Notes: generated by a model from the letters alone, not told the origin. DNA of 42,221 nt from Methylobacterium sp. J-048 (GCF_022829515.1 NZ_JAKSYL010000254.1:1-42221), one strand, 5' to 3'. Counted from the stretch's first letter, positions 1 through 7,023 are shown. Numbers and translations are program-made.

Positions 1-276
1 TTCGACGAGACGCTGACCCTGCTGGCCGAGCGGGTCGCGATCCGGCTGATCCTGGTGAGCGATGCCTTCGAGCGCACCCGGCCGCCGGGCTTCTATCCCT
101 TCGCCCTGGCGGATGGCCGGCGCGGGACCGCGCTTCCCGCAGCGCTGCCGGGCGAGACCGCCGAGGCCCGGCTTGCCGACTATGCCCGCCGGGGCATCGC
201 CGGAGTGCGCCTCGACGTCGAGGCCGGCCCCGAGGCCTACGCGCCGCTGATGGAGCGCCTCGATGCGGTGCTGTGA
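1..276 (+). CDS. DUF58 protein of the Bat/MoxR operon, C-terminal end (partial)
   Basis: The reading frame is open from the first base and gives the last 91 residues of a protein. The text RLILVSDAFERTRPPGFYPF resembles the C-terminal half of the VWA-like fold in DUF58 proteins, where 'vsDplE..lP..G.y.v.d' is typical. DUF58 proteins are usually encoded between moxR and the DUF4381/BatA genes, which is the order here. The family is thought to act with a MoxR AAA+ ATPase in envelope protein maturation. The stop lies 36 bases before the next start, so it is probably in the same operon. Only the end of the gene is present; the call rests on this short fragment and on context. Confidence 0.7.
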   Translation, partial: FDETLTLLAERVAIRLILVSDAFERTRPPGFYPFALADGRRGTALPAALPGETAEARLADYARRGIAGVRLDVEAGPEAYAPLMERLDAVL

Positions 277-312
277 GGCCGGACCACGTCCCCATCGTCC
301 GGACGCGGCGCA

Positions 313-777
313 ATGAACCCCGCTGAGGTCGCCCCGACCCTCGACCAGCTCCGCGGCCTGCACCTGCCCGGGGGCGCCGCCGGGGCGGTGCAGGGCGAGA
401 TCGTCGCGGCGGCCGCCCTGGGCTTCTGCGCCGCCCTGCTGGTCGGGCTCGTCCGCTATTGGCGTGGCCGGGCGCGGGCGAGCCTGCGCCGGGCCGCGCT
501 CGCCGAACTCGCCGGGACGCGGAGCCTCGCCCCGGAGGCGCGGCTCGTGGCCCAGGCCCGCCTGCTGCGCCGTCTCGCCCGGACGCTCGCGGGGGACGCC
601 GCCGCCCGGGAGACCGGCGCGGCCTGGGCGACCCGCCTCGACACGCTCCTGGCCACCGATGTCTTCACGCGCGGACCCGGCCGGGTCCTGGCCGACGGGC
701 TCTACCGGCGCCAGACGCCCGACCTCGACGGGCTCGACGCCGAGCTCGGCCGCCTGATCGGACGGTTGCGGACATGA
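313..777 (+). CDS. DUF4381-like membrane protein of the Bat operon
   Basis: A 154-residue protein with one clear membrane segment at about residues 28-48, preceded by a short N-terminal stretch with LDQLRGLHLP and followed by an Arg-rich cytoplasmic helix region. This layout and the position between a DUF58 gene and batA match the DUF4381 family, which has no known enzymatic role and is presumed to anchor or organise the MoxR/VWA complex at the inner membrane. Its stop overlaps the batA start by four bases (ATGA), which indicates translational coupling. The family call is based mainly on topology and synteny, because DUF4381 proteins are poorly conserved. Confidence 0.65.
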   Translation: MNPAEVAPTLDQLRGLHLPGGAAGAVQGEIVAAAALGFCAALLVGLVRYWRGRARASLRRAALAELAGTRSLAPEARLVAQARLLRRLARTLAGDAAARETGAAWATRLDTLLATDVFTRGPGRVLADGLYRRQTPDLDGLDAELGRLIGRLRT

Positions 778-1802
778 GCGGCCTCCTCCCCGCCTGGCTC
801 ACGGCGCAGCTCTCGGCCTTCGACCTCGCGGCGCCCTGGCTCCTGCTCGCTTTGCCGCTGCCGCTGCTTGCGGCGCGCCTGTTGCCGGCCGAGCGGGAGG
901 GGGGCAGCGGCGCCCTGCTGGTGCCCGGGACCCTGGTCGGCACCGCGCGCTCCGGCGCCGACCTCGCCGCCCGGGGCCGCCGCCGCGCCGCCCTGGTCTG
1001 GACCCTGTGGGGGGCGCTCGTGATCGCCCTGTCCGGCCCCCGCCTGGTGATGCCGGCAGCCGCGCTGCCGGCTTCCGGGCGCGAGATCATGATCGCCATG
1101 GACCTGTCCGGCTCGATGGAGCGGCGCGATTTTTCGCTGGACGGCGAGACCGTGAATCGCCTCACCGCGGTCAAGCGCCTCGGCACCGACTTCATCCGGC
1201 GCCGGGCCGGGGACCGGATCGGGCTGGTGATCTTCGCCGACCAGGCCTACGTGGCTGCCGCCCCGAGCTTCGACACCGCCGCGGTCGCCCGCGCCCTCGA
1301 CGAGGCGACCATCGGCATCAGCGGCCGCTCGACCGGCATCGGCGACGGGCTCGGCTTGGCCCTGCGCCGGCTCGACCCGAAGGACCCCGAGACGCGCACC
1401 GACGGCGCAGCGGCGCCCTGGGCGAAGGCGGTGATCCTGCTCTCGGACGGCGCCAACAATGCCGGCCAGACCGCCCCCAAGGACGTGGCCGCCCTGGCCA
1501 AGGAGCTCGGCATCAAGGTCTACACGATCGCCCTCGGTCCCCGGGACATGGCCGATGCCGACGGCGAGCAGGACGTGGTCGACACCGAGACCCTGCGCGA
1601 CATGGCCCAGGCCAGCGGCGGCGAGGCGTTCCGGGTCCGCACCTCCGAGGACCTCGTCCGGGTCGCCGACGCCATCGACCGCCTGGAGGGCGGCCGTGCC
1701 CTGGCCCCACCGCTGCCGCTGCGCCGGGATCTCTGGCCCTGGCCCGCCGCCCTGGCGCTGGCCGCCGCCGCGGCCCTGCTGGCGACCCGGAGGGGGGCGT
1801 GA
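774..1802 (+). CDS. batA: BatA-like VWA-domain membrane protein
   Basis: A 342-residue protein with the BatA layout. Two N-terminal membrane segments (about 19-38 and 74-94) precede a VWA domain at about 104-310, and a last membrane helix lies near 320-338. The metal ion-dependent adhesion site is complete: DLSGS at 110-114 with D110, S112 and S114, T187 in GRSTGIGDG, and D225 in LLSDGANN. BatA proteins sit in the inner membrane with the VWA domain in the periplasm and work with MoxR and the other Bat proteins in stress tolerance. The start at 774 is chosen because it overlaps the previous stop and gives the first membrane segment directly. An intergenic repeat follows before batB. Confidence 0.88.
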   Translation: MSGLLPAWLTAQLSAFDLAAPWLLLALPLPLLAARLLPAEREGGSGALLVPGTLVGTARSGADLAARGRRRAALVWTLWGALVIALSGPRLVMPAAALPASGREIMIAMDLSGSMERRDFSLDGETVNRLTAVKRLGTDFIRRRAGDRIGLVIFADQAYVAAAPSFDTAAVARALDEATIGISGRSTGIGDGLGLALRRLDPKDPETRTDGAAAPWAKAVILLSDGANNAGQTAPKDVAALAKELGIKVYTIALGPRDMADADGEQDVVDTETLRDMAQASGGEAFRVRTSEDLVRVADAIDRLEGGRALAPPLPLRRDLWPWPAALALAAAAALLATRRGA

Positions 1803-1833
1803 TGCGTCCGAACGCGGCCTCCCCAACCCACAC

Positions 1834-1945
1834 CCTCATCCTGAGGTGCCGCGTCAGCGGCCTCGAAGGAGCGCTCCAGCCGGCCGCGCGATCCCTGGAG
1901 ACCTCCTTCGAGGCCTCCGCTGCGCACCGGCACCTCAGGATGAGG
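1834..1945 (+). repeat. Palindromic intergenic repeat (family C), copy 1
   Basis: An inverted repeat of about 112 bp whose ends are CCTCATCCTGAGGTGC and GCACCTCAGGATGAGG. The interior carries the conserved words GCCTCGAAGGAGC and CCTTCGAGGCCTCCGCT. A second copy is at 15896-16006. It lies in the 166-bp gap between batA and batB, where most Bat operons have overlapping genes, and can fold into a long hairpin within the mRNA. It has no coding content that I can support. Confidence 0.85.
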
Positions 1946-1968
1946 ATGCGGGCGGGAGGACAGCCCGC

Positions 1969-2898
1969 ATGAGCGCCCTCGACGCCTTCGCGATCCTACG
2001 CCCCTGGTGGTTCCTGGCGATCCCGGTCGTGGCCCTGCTGGCGCTCCGCGCCGCCTGGCGTGCGGCGCCGCTCGGCAATTGGGAGCGGGCGGTCGATCCG
2101 GCGCTGATGGCCCATCTCGCCCGCACCGGCGCCGTGCTCGGCGGACGGCGCCAGGCGAACCGGGCCGCCGCCCTGGCCGCCGGGGCGATCGCGCTGGCGC
2201 TGACCGGACCCGCTTTGGAGCGCCAGGATACTGCAACCTTCCGCAACCTCGACGAGACCGTGATCGTCCTGGACCTGTCCCGTTCGGTCACGGAGGGCGG
2301 CAACCTCCAGGGCGTCCGGCAGGCCGCCGCCGCGATCGCCGAGGCCGCCGGCACCCGGTCGGTGTCCCTCGTCGTCTATGCCGGCGACGCCTACCTCGCC
2401 GCCTCGCCGACCACCGACCGGGACAGTTTTGGCACAACCCTGTTCGCCCTCGACGCCGACACCGTGCCGGATCGCGGCAGCCATCCCGAGCGCGGCCTGG
2501 CGCTGGCCCGCCGCACCCTCGCGGAGGCCGACGTGGTCGCGGCCGACGTGGTGCTGATCACCGACGGCGACGGCATCGGCGCGGCGGCCGAGCGGGAAGC
2601 CCGGGCGCTCGCCGACCGCGGCTGGCGCCTCCAGGCCCTGTTCGTCCCGGCCGACAAGCCGCTGCCGCCGGGCGCGCCGAAGCCCGACCGGGCCGCCCTC
2701 GACGCCCTGGTGCGGGCCGGCGGCGGCCGCGTCGCCGATATCGCCGAGCCCGGCCCGGTGCTCGATGCGGTCGGGACCGGCACCGCTCAGCACCTCGCCG
2801 CCGGCGGCTACGGCGTGCTGGCCTACGCGGATCTCGGCCGCTGGCTGCTGCTGCTCGCGGCTTTGCCGGCCCTGGCCCTGTTCCGCAGGAGCGCGTGA
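1969..2898 (+). CDS. batB: BatB-like VWA-domain membrane protein
   Basis: A 309-residue second VWA protein. A membrane segment at about 12-30 and another at about 66-81 come before the VWA domain, and a last helix lies at about 285-302. The MIDAS motif is DLSRS at 102-106 (D102, S104, S106), and VLITDGDG carries the later Asp. GGAGGA at 1955-1960 gives a good ribosome site eight bases before this ATG; the frame is open far upstream, but that part runs through the repeat and batA. The stop overlaps the start of the TPR gene by one base. BatB partners BatA in the inner membrane; the exact role is not established for alphaproteobacteria. Confidence 0.87.
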   Translation: MSALDAFAILRPWWFLAIPVVALLALRAAWRAAPLGNWERAVDPALMAHLARTGAVLGGRRQANRAAALAAGAIALALTGPALERQDTATFRNLDETVIVLDLSRSVTEGGNLQGVRQAAAAIAEAAGTRSVSLVVYAGDAYLAASPTTDRDSFGTTLFALDADTVPDRGSHPERGLALARRTLAEADVVAADVVLITDGDGIGAAAEREARALADRGWRLQALFVPADKPLPPGAPKPDRAALDALVRAGGGRVADIAEPGPVLDAVGTGTAQHLAAGGYGVLAYADLGRWLLLLAALPALALFRRSA

Positions 2899-3818
2899 TG
2901 GAGCGGTTCCTTCCGAAGGTCGGCCTCGCTGTCCCGATCCGCGCCGGCCTGCCCCCCGGCTGGCGGCGGTTGGCCCGAATGGCCGGGCTGGCGCTGGCCG
3001 GGCTCGGCCTCGTGGCCCTGCTCGCCGTCTCGCAGCCCCGCACCGGGCTCGGGCGGCTGCTGATGGCGCTCGGCCTGCCCGGGCTCGCCGCCGACCTGAT
3101 CGTCGATCCGGCCTGGCGCGCCGCCGCCCTGTACCAGGCCGGCCGCTACGACGCGGCGATCGCGCTGTTCCGCACCGGCGGGCGGCGGGCGAGCTACAAT
3201 CTCGGCAACGCCCTGGCTCGCGCGGGCGACCTCGACGGCGCGCTCGCCGCCTACGACGAGGCCCTGCGCTTCGACCCGCGCGACGCCGACGCGCAGGCCA
3301 ACCGCTCGCTGGTCGCCCGAATGCAGGCCGAGGTGATCGACCGCGGCCCCGGCGGCGGCATCGCCAACGGCACGGCGCAGTATGGCGCCCGCTACAACAA
3401 CACAAGCAACCAGGACCAGAACAACGACATCAACGCCGCCTCCAGTGGCGAGGGCCTGGCCGGCAACAAGGAATCCAACGCCAGCGCGTCGCTGCCCGGC
3501 AACAGCAAGGTCGCCCGCCGGGGCAAGGCCGAGCAACAATCGATCGATGCCGGCAAGGGCCAGGCCCGGGGCTCCGCCGGCGACGCCGCCGGGCGCGGCC
3601 GCACCGGCGGGGGCGCCGCCATGGTCGCGGAGGCCCCCGAGCGCGAGGTCCGCCGGGTGACCAAGAGCTTCGAGGCCCACGAGATCCGCCCGGACCGGCT
3701 CTGGCTCCAGACCCTGCCGGACGATCCCGGCCGTTTCCTCAAGCTGCGCCTGCGCGCCGAGCAGACCCGCCGGGTCGAGGCCGGCACCGCCATCCCGGCC
3801 GGGAGCAATCCGTGGTGA
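2898..3818 (+). CDS. BatC-like TPR protein
   Basis: A 306-residue protein. A membrane segment at about 28-45 is followed by TPR-type helices at about 70-135, with the consensus-like text SYNLGNALARAGDLDGALAAYDEALRFDP. The second half (about 150-240) is rich in Gly, Asn, Ala and Gln and looks disordered, and the last 70 residues are conserved-looking and end in RVEAGTAIPAGSNPW. TPR proteins at this operon position (BatC or BatB/C fusions) are thought to scaffold the VWA complex. ATG 2898 shares a base with the batB stop. The low-complexity middle is more degenerate than in typical BatC. Confidence 0.8.
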   Translation: MERFLPKVGLAVPIRAGLPPGWRRLARMAGLALAGLGLVALLAVSQPRTGLGRLLMALGLPGLAADLIVDPAWRAAALYQAGRYDAAIALFRTGGRRASYNLGNALARAGDLDGALAAYDEALRFDPRDADAQANRSLVARMQAEVIDRGPGGGIANGTAQYGARYNNTSNQDQNNDINAASSGEGLAGNKESNASASLPGNSKVARRGKAEQQSIDAGKGQARGSAGDAAGRGRTGGGAAMVAEAPEREVRRVTKSFEAHEIRPDRLWLQTLPDDPGRFLKLRLRAEQTRRVEAGTAIPAGSNPW

Positions 3819-3867
3819 TTTTCTTTGGGACTTTGGGGCACGTCTTTGCAGGCCCGACGCGCGTCCT

Positions 3868-4091
3868 CCCTCCCCCCTCTGCGGGGGAGGGTACCCTGCG
3901 CAGCAGGGGGGGAGAGGGGCAGCGCGACCATTTCGGATATGACGCTTCTCTCCGTCGCAACCACCGGACGCATGCGTCTTCGGACGAAGCGCGGGTCCCC
4001 TCTCCCGTGCGGGAGAGGGACAGGGTGAGGGATGCGACCTCTCCGGAGAAACCTGGTCCCTCACCCCAACCCTCTCCCGCACGGGAGAGGG
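3868..4091 (+). repeat. Composite intergenic repeat (family B) between batC and batD
   Basis: About 225 bp of repeat sequence. The part at 3868-3912 contains a CCTCCCCC/GGGGGAGG palindrome followed by a G-rich run. The part at 4000-4091 is a long inverted repeat bounded by CCTCTCCCGTGCGGGAGAGG and its mirror CTCTCCCGCACGGGAGAGGG. A related copy lies in the opposite orientation at 41940-42032, and fragments of the G-rich part occur near 16757 and 42100. One frame stays open through the whole element and runs into batD. I see no transposase. Confidence 0.8.
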
Positions 4092-4120
4092 GGCGCGTCG
4101 CGGCCTGCGCCACGCGTGGT

Positions 4121-5401
4121 GTGACCATCGTCGCCGGCAGTCTGGGACGAGACAGGCACATCCTGCTCCTGGCCCTCGCGCTCCTCGCGCCCCTCCCGGC
4201 CCGGGCCGAGATCGAACCCGGCGACCTGACCCTCACGGTCACCGCGGAGTTCAACGGCAACAGCGCACCCTTCGCCCGCGAGATGGTGCTGCTGAAGATT
4301 CGCGGAGTCTACAAGCAGCCGATCCTGCTGGAGGAGGTCGTCCAGCCCTCGCTCGCGAACTTTTCCTGGACGCAGCTCGGCCGGGATCATTGGAGCAAGA
4401 CCAAGCTCCCGGACGGCCAGAGCGCCATCGCGTTCGACCGCACCGTGGCGGTGTTCCCGCACCATGCGGGCGAGTTCGTCATCGAGCCCTTCACCCATAG
4501 GCTTACGGTCAACGATGTCGGCGAGCGGCGGGTGGTCGAGGTCCGTTCGAAGCCGATCCCGTTCCCGGTGGCGGCCTGGACCGCCTCCGGCGGCGGCCCG
4601 GACGTCAAGGAACCCTGGTGGCTGCCGGCCGGCGACGTGGCGGTCACCGATTCCTGGAGCCCCGACCCCGAGACCGTGAAGCTCGGCGAGACCACACGGC
4701 GGATCGTCACCCTGGAGGTCCAGGGCATGGTCGCCGAGGGCCTGCCGCCCCGGCCGGTGATGCGCACCCGCGGCATCCTCACCTTCGCCGGCCCGGTCAC
4801 CCGCGAGACCCTGCTGACGCCCTCGGGTCCCGTGGCCCGGGCGACCTACCAGTGGGACGTGAAGCCCGGCGTGCCCGAGGTGATCCCCCTCGACGCCATC
4901 GCGATCCCGTGGTTCGACACCAACACCCGCACCATGCGCGAGGCCGAGATCCCGGCCCGGCAGATCGGCGGCGGCCTGCCCGACCGCGAGGGCGACCGCG
5001 CGCCGCCCCCGGTCCCGTCGCCGCTGGTGGCCGCCGCCGCGGCGCTCGCGGCTTTCGGGCTGGGGCTGGCGCTGATCGGCTACGGCACGGGCCGACCGCG
5101 CCTGCGCCTGTCCGCCGCCAGCCGCCGGGCCCTGAAGCGGGCCGCCCGTGCGGGCGATCCGGCCGGGTTCCGCGCCGTCTTGGAGGCGGCCCGCCGAGAG
5201 GCACCGGAGCTCGCGCGGACCTGGCAGGCGCGCCCCGATCTCGCCGCCCCGCTCGCCGCCCTCGACCGGGCGGTGTTCGGCACCACCGGCGCCCCCGTTC
5301 CGGACCTGCCGGCCCTGGCCCACGCCCTGTCGCGGTTCGAATTCGTCGCCGCCGCGCCCGGGCCGGATCGGTTGGCCCCGCTCGACGGCCCGGCGCGCTG
5401 A
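4121..5401 (+). CDS. batD: BatD-like protein
   Basis: A 426-residue protein when started at GTG 4121. It begins with a signal peptide of about 29 residues ending in LPARA, has beta-rich periplasmic domains (EFNGNSAPFAREMVLLKIRG, then QPILLEEVVQPSL), a membrane segment at about 304-325, and an Ala/Arg-rich cytoplasmic tail. This is the BatD layout, and the gene closes the Bat cluster. The start is uncertain: GTG 4121 gives a clean signal peptide but has a weak ribosome site. The same frame is open back to GTG 3815, which overlaps the batC stop, but the extra 102 residues would come from the repeat element. The intervening repeat probably displaced the original coupled start. Confidence 0.78.
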   Translation: MTIVAGSLGRDRHILLLALALLAPLPARAEIEPGDLTLTVTAEFNGNSAPFAREMVLLKIRGVYKQPILLEEVVQPSLANFSWTQLGRDHWSKTKLPDGQSAIAFDRTVAVFPHHAGEFVIEPFTHRLTVNDVGERRVVEVRSKPIPFPVAAWTASGGGPDVKEPWWLPAGDVAVTDSWSPDPETVKLGETTRRIVTLEVQGMVAEGLPPRPVMRTRGILTFAGPVTRETLLTPSGPVARATYQWDVKPGVPEVIPLDAIAIPWFDTNTRTMREAEIPARQIGGGLPDREGDRAPPPVPSPLVAAAAALAAFGLGLALIGYGTGRPRLRLSAASRRALKRAARAGDPAGFRAVLEAARREAPELARTWQARPDLAAPLAALDRAVFGTTGAPVPDLPALAHALSRFEFVAAAPGPDRLAPLDGPAR

Positions 5402-5484
5402 TCCGTCATCGCCGTTCGGCACCTTGTGAACGGCTTCCCGGGAACGGGCGGCTTCGCGGCGGTTTGGGCTGCCGGCGCCGATCG

Positions 5485-5580
5485 CGCGCCGCGTCCCGGA
5501 TCCGCGGCGCGGCGCCCGGTCCCTGGTTTTGCATCATCGTGTCCCGAAAGCCGGCGCCCGCCTTTCGGGATGATGCTCCG
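5485..5580 (+). repeat. Composite hairpin repeat upstream of the lanmodulin-like gene
   Basis: Two hairpins in series within the 194-bp gap after batD. The first has arms CGCGCCGCG (5485-5493) and CGCGGCGCG (5503-5511) around TCCCGGATC. The second has arms TCCCGAAAG (5542-5550) and CTTTCGGGA (5562-5570), followed by TGATGCTCC. The same arrangement, in the same orientation, occurs after the gene at 6126-6222. It lies within the presumed 5' leader of the EF-hand gene. Confidence 0.65.
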
Positions 5581-5595
5581 ACGGAGATTTCGCGC

Positions 5596-6036
5596 ATGCT
5601 TCGATCCCTGTATCCGACCCGGCACAACTCCGCTCGTCTGGCCGCCTGCGCGGTGGCCCTCGCCCTCGTCCTGCCGGCAGTGGCGGGTCCGGCCTTCGCC
5701 CGCGCCTCCGGCACCGAGCGCACGTTGAAGGCGGTCGATACCGATCATGACGGGACCATCGACCTGGCCGAAGCCCAGGCGGCGGCCGGAAAGGTCTTCG
5801 ACGCCGCCGAGACCGACAAGGACGGCAGCGTCGACGCCAAGGAGCTGAAGGGCCGGCTCAGCAAGAAGGACCTGAAGGCCGCCGACACCGATTCCGACGG
5901 CACCCTCGACCGCAAGGAGTACCTCGCCCTGGTCGAGAGCCGCTTCAAGGCCGCTGATCCCGAGGGCGACGGCAAGCTCGACGCCAAGGAGCTGAAGACT
6001 CCGGCCGGCCGGAGCCTGCTGCAACTCCTGAAATAA
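5596..6036 (+). CDS. Lanmodulin-like four-EF-hand secreted protein
   Basis: A 146-residue protein with a signal peptide (about 1-36, ending AFA) and four 12-residue EF loops at 48-59, 72-83, 97-108 and 121-132. The spacers between loops are 12, 13 and 12 residues, the short spacing that marks lanmodulin, not the roughly 25 of calmodulin-type pairs. Text between and inside the loops (DAKELKGR, DGTLDRKEYLA, FKAADP) closely follows lanmodulin of Methylorubrum extorquens as I remember it. All four loops keep Asp at position 9, another lanmodulin trait. They differ at position 2, where lanmodulin has Pro: three have Thr and only the fourth has Pro. Loop 2 starts with Glu, and loop 4 has Glu at position 3 and Lys at position 7. 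It probably binds metal in the periplasm, but lanthanide preference cannot be assumed. The neighbours are not lanthanide genes. Confidence 0.85.
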   Translation: MLRSLYPTRHNSARLAACAVALALVLPAVAGPAFARASGTERTLKAVDTDHDGTIDLAEAQAAAGKVFDAAETDKDGSVDAKELKGRLSKKDLKAADTDSDGTLDRKEYLALVESRFKAADPEGDGKLDAKELKTPAGRSLLQLLK

Positions 6037-6082
6037 GAGCCTCTCACCAAACTCCCGCGGCACCATCGCGTGCAGAGGGAGG

Positions 6083-6104
6083 ACTCCCGGGAACCGGGAG
6101 TTTT
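6083..6104 (+). terminator. Candidate intrinsic terminator after the lanmodulin-like gene
   Basis: Arms ACTCCCGG (6083-6090) and CCGGGAGT (6094-6101) enclose a three-base loop and are followed by a short T tract. It lies 47 bases after the stop. The right flank (6094-6116) also pairs imperfectly with 6038-6058, so a larger stem is possible. Confidence 0.6.
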
Positions 6105-6125
6105 GTGAGGTGCTCTAAGTCCGGC

Positions 6126-6222
6126 CGCGCGTGCGTCCCGGATATCGGTTCCGGGACGCACGCGCGATCTTCGACGACGCATCCTCTGTTCCCGGAAGCC
6201 CCCCTTTCGGGACGATGATTCC
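6126..6222 (+). repeat. Composite hairpin repeat downstream of the lanmodulin-like gene
   Basis: The first element is a perfect 16-bp stem, 6126-6141 with 6151-6166, around the nine-base loop ATATCGGTT; the arms read CGCGCGTGCGTCCCGG and its complement. The second, at 6190-6222, is the degenerate hairpin CCCGGAAG...CTTTCGGG followed by ACGATGATTCC. Order and orientation match the copy at 5485-5580. The remainder of the 346-bp gap up to 6382 is less GC-rich and may hold the promoter of the next gene, but I find no convincing -35/-10 pair. Confidence 0.65.
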
Positions 6223-6382
6223 ATGCCGCTGCACAGTGTCTGGGCACGTACTATTCCTGTGCAACGGCTCAAGTTCTCATCAGGCATCAATATTTTGCAC
6301 AGTCTTGCGTCACCTGATTTCACTTCGTAGTCTTCGATCCCTGAACAACGAAGCCTCATAACGAACATCAGGGAGGAGCGTC

Positions 6383-6892
6383 ATGATCCGCGCCAACGAC
6401 ATTAAGGACCGGTTCCGCGCCCGGCTGCAGGATGCCGATGCCCGCAGCAACGATTTTCGCCGCAAGCTCTTGGAGGAGGGCACCCGCGCCCTCGAGCCGG
6501 TGGTCGGGGTCCTGAACCTGATGGCCGAAGTCCTCAACGAGGAGGACAACGTCCACGGCAGCATCACCGGCCTTGAGGCCAAGATCGACCAGGACAACTT
6601 CATCAGCCTGTGCGCGAAGCTGCGCGGGACCGACACCGAGCAGAAGATCAAGATCAAGTACGGGCCCGAGCTCGGCGGCAGCAACTACATCTCGGTCTCG
6701 GGCCTGAACCAGCGCTACAACGAGCGCCTCGTCCCGGGCGCGACCGGCGCCGCCAGCGGCCGCAGCGTCGGCAGCGACATCCATCTCGACGAGCACCGCG
6801 GCACCGAGCTGGCCGAGGTCGTCCGGGAGGTCGTGGAGGATTTCTACGCCGCCCAGATCGAGCAGCGCAGCCACTTCGCGACGGTGCAATAG
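6383..6892 (+). CDS. Hypothetical protein, 169 residues, unrecognised
   Basis: I do not recognise this family. The product is soluble and acidic, with no signal peptide or membrane segment and only one Cys. An N-terminal half of about 60 residues looks helical and charged (FRRKLLEEGTRALEPVVGVL). A middle part alternates lysine and hydrophobics (QKIKIKYGPELGGSNYISV), suggesting strands. A Gly/Ser-rich linker at about 120-132 and an acidic C-terminal helix (AEVVREVVEDFYAAQIEQ) follow. Codon use is like the neighbours, and GGGAGGAG at 6371-6378 is an excellent ribosome site for this ATG. It stands alone between the EF-hand gene and the fluoride riboswitch, so context gives no function. Confidence 0.75.
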   Translation: MIRANDIKDRFRARLQDADARSNDFRRKLLEEGTRALEPVVGVLNLMAEVLNEEDNVHGSITGLEAKIDQDNFISLCAKLRGTDTEQKIKIKYGPELGGSNYISVSGLNQRYNERLVPGATGAASGRSVGSDIHLDEHRGTELAEVVREVVEDFYAAQIEQRSHFATVQ

Positions 6893-6933
6893 CCTCGACT
6901 CGCGTGATCAGGCAGGGGAAACCGGATTCCCCT

Positions 6934-6972
6934 CATCCCCATCCTGCGCTAAGGCTGCCCGGGATGGGGATG
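6934..6972 (+). promoter_or_regulatory. Hairpin that competes with the fluoride riboswitch P1 strand
   Basis: CATCCCCATCC at 6934-6944 is the exact complement of GGATGGGGATG at 6962-6972, with a 17-base loop. The right arm includes the first strand of the riboswitch stem at 6966-6969 and the beginning of its pseudoknot loop. If this region is transcribed, the two structures exclude each other. It could instead be a leftover terminator stem of the upstream gene, though no T tract follows. Confidence 0.4.
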
Positions 6973-7023
6973 GAGCTCCCCGATAACCGCCCGGCGCGCC
7001 ATGCCGGGCTGATGGCTCCTACC
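6966..7023 (+). promoter_or_regulatory. Fluoride (crcB motif) riboswitch aptamer
   Basis: The sequence matches the crcB-motif layout. The first stem is GGGG (6966-6969) with CCCC (6978-6981), and its loop is ATGGAGCT. A linker GATAACC follows, then a second stem GCCCGGC (6989-6995) with GCCGGGC (7003-7009), then TGATGGCTCCTACC. The loop bases GGAGC (6972-6976) pair with GCTCC (7015-7019) to give the pseudoknot expected in this class. The aptamer ends 83 bases before the start of crcB, the usual target, so fluoride binding should raise channel synthesis. I cannot tell whether the expression platform acts on transcription or translation. Confidence 0.93.

Noticed and set aside
702..1826. Long open frame on the minus strand opposite batA
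   Set aside because: Arg/Gly/Gln-rich composition and exact overlap with a convincing VWA gene; a codon-bias shadow of high-GC DNA. The same applies to 1996-3405, 2823-4082, 4061-5422, 8706-10385, 14086-15702, 16930-18000, 25728-27095, 28851-30263, 32436-33737, 33829-35871 and 40387-41769.
5402..5580. In-frame N-terminal extension of the EF-hand protein
   Set aside because: The frame is open upstream, but ATG 5596 begins a standard signal peptide and the upstream part is made of hairpin repeats.
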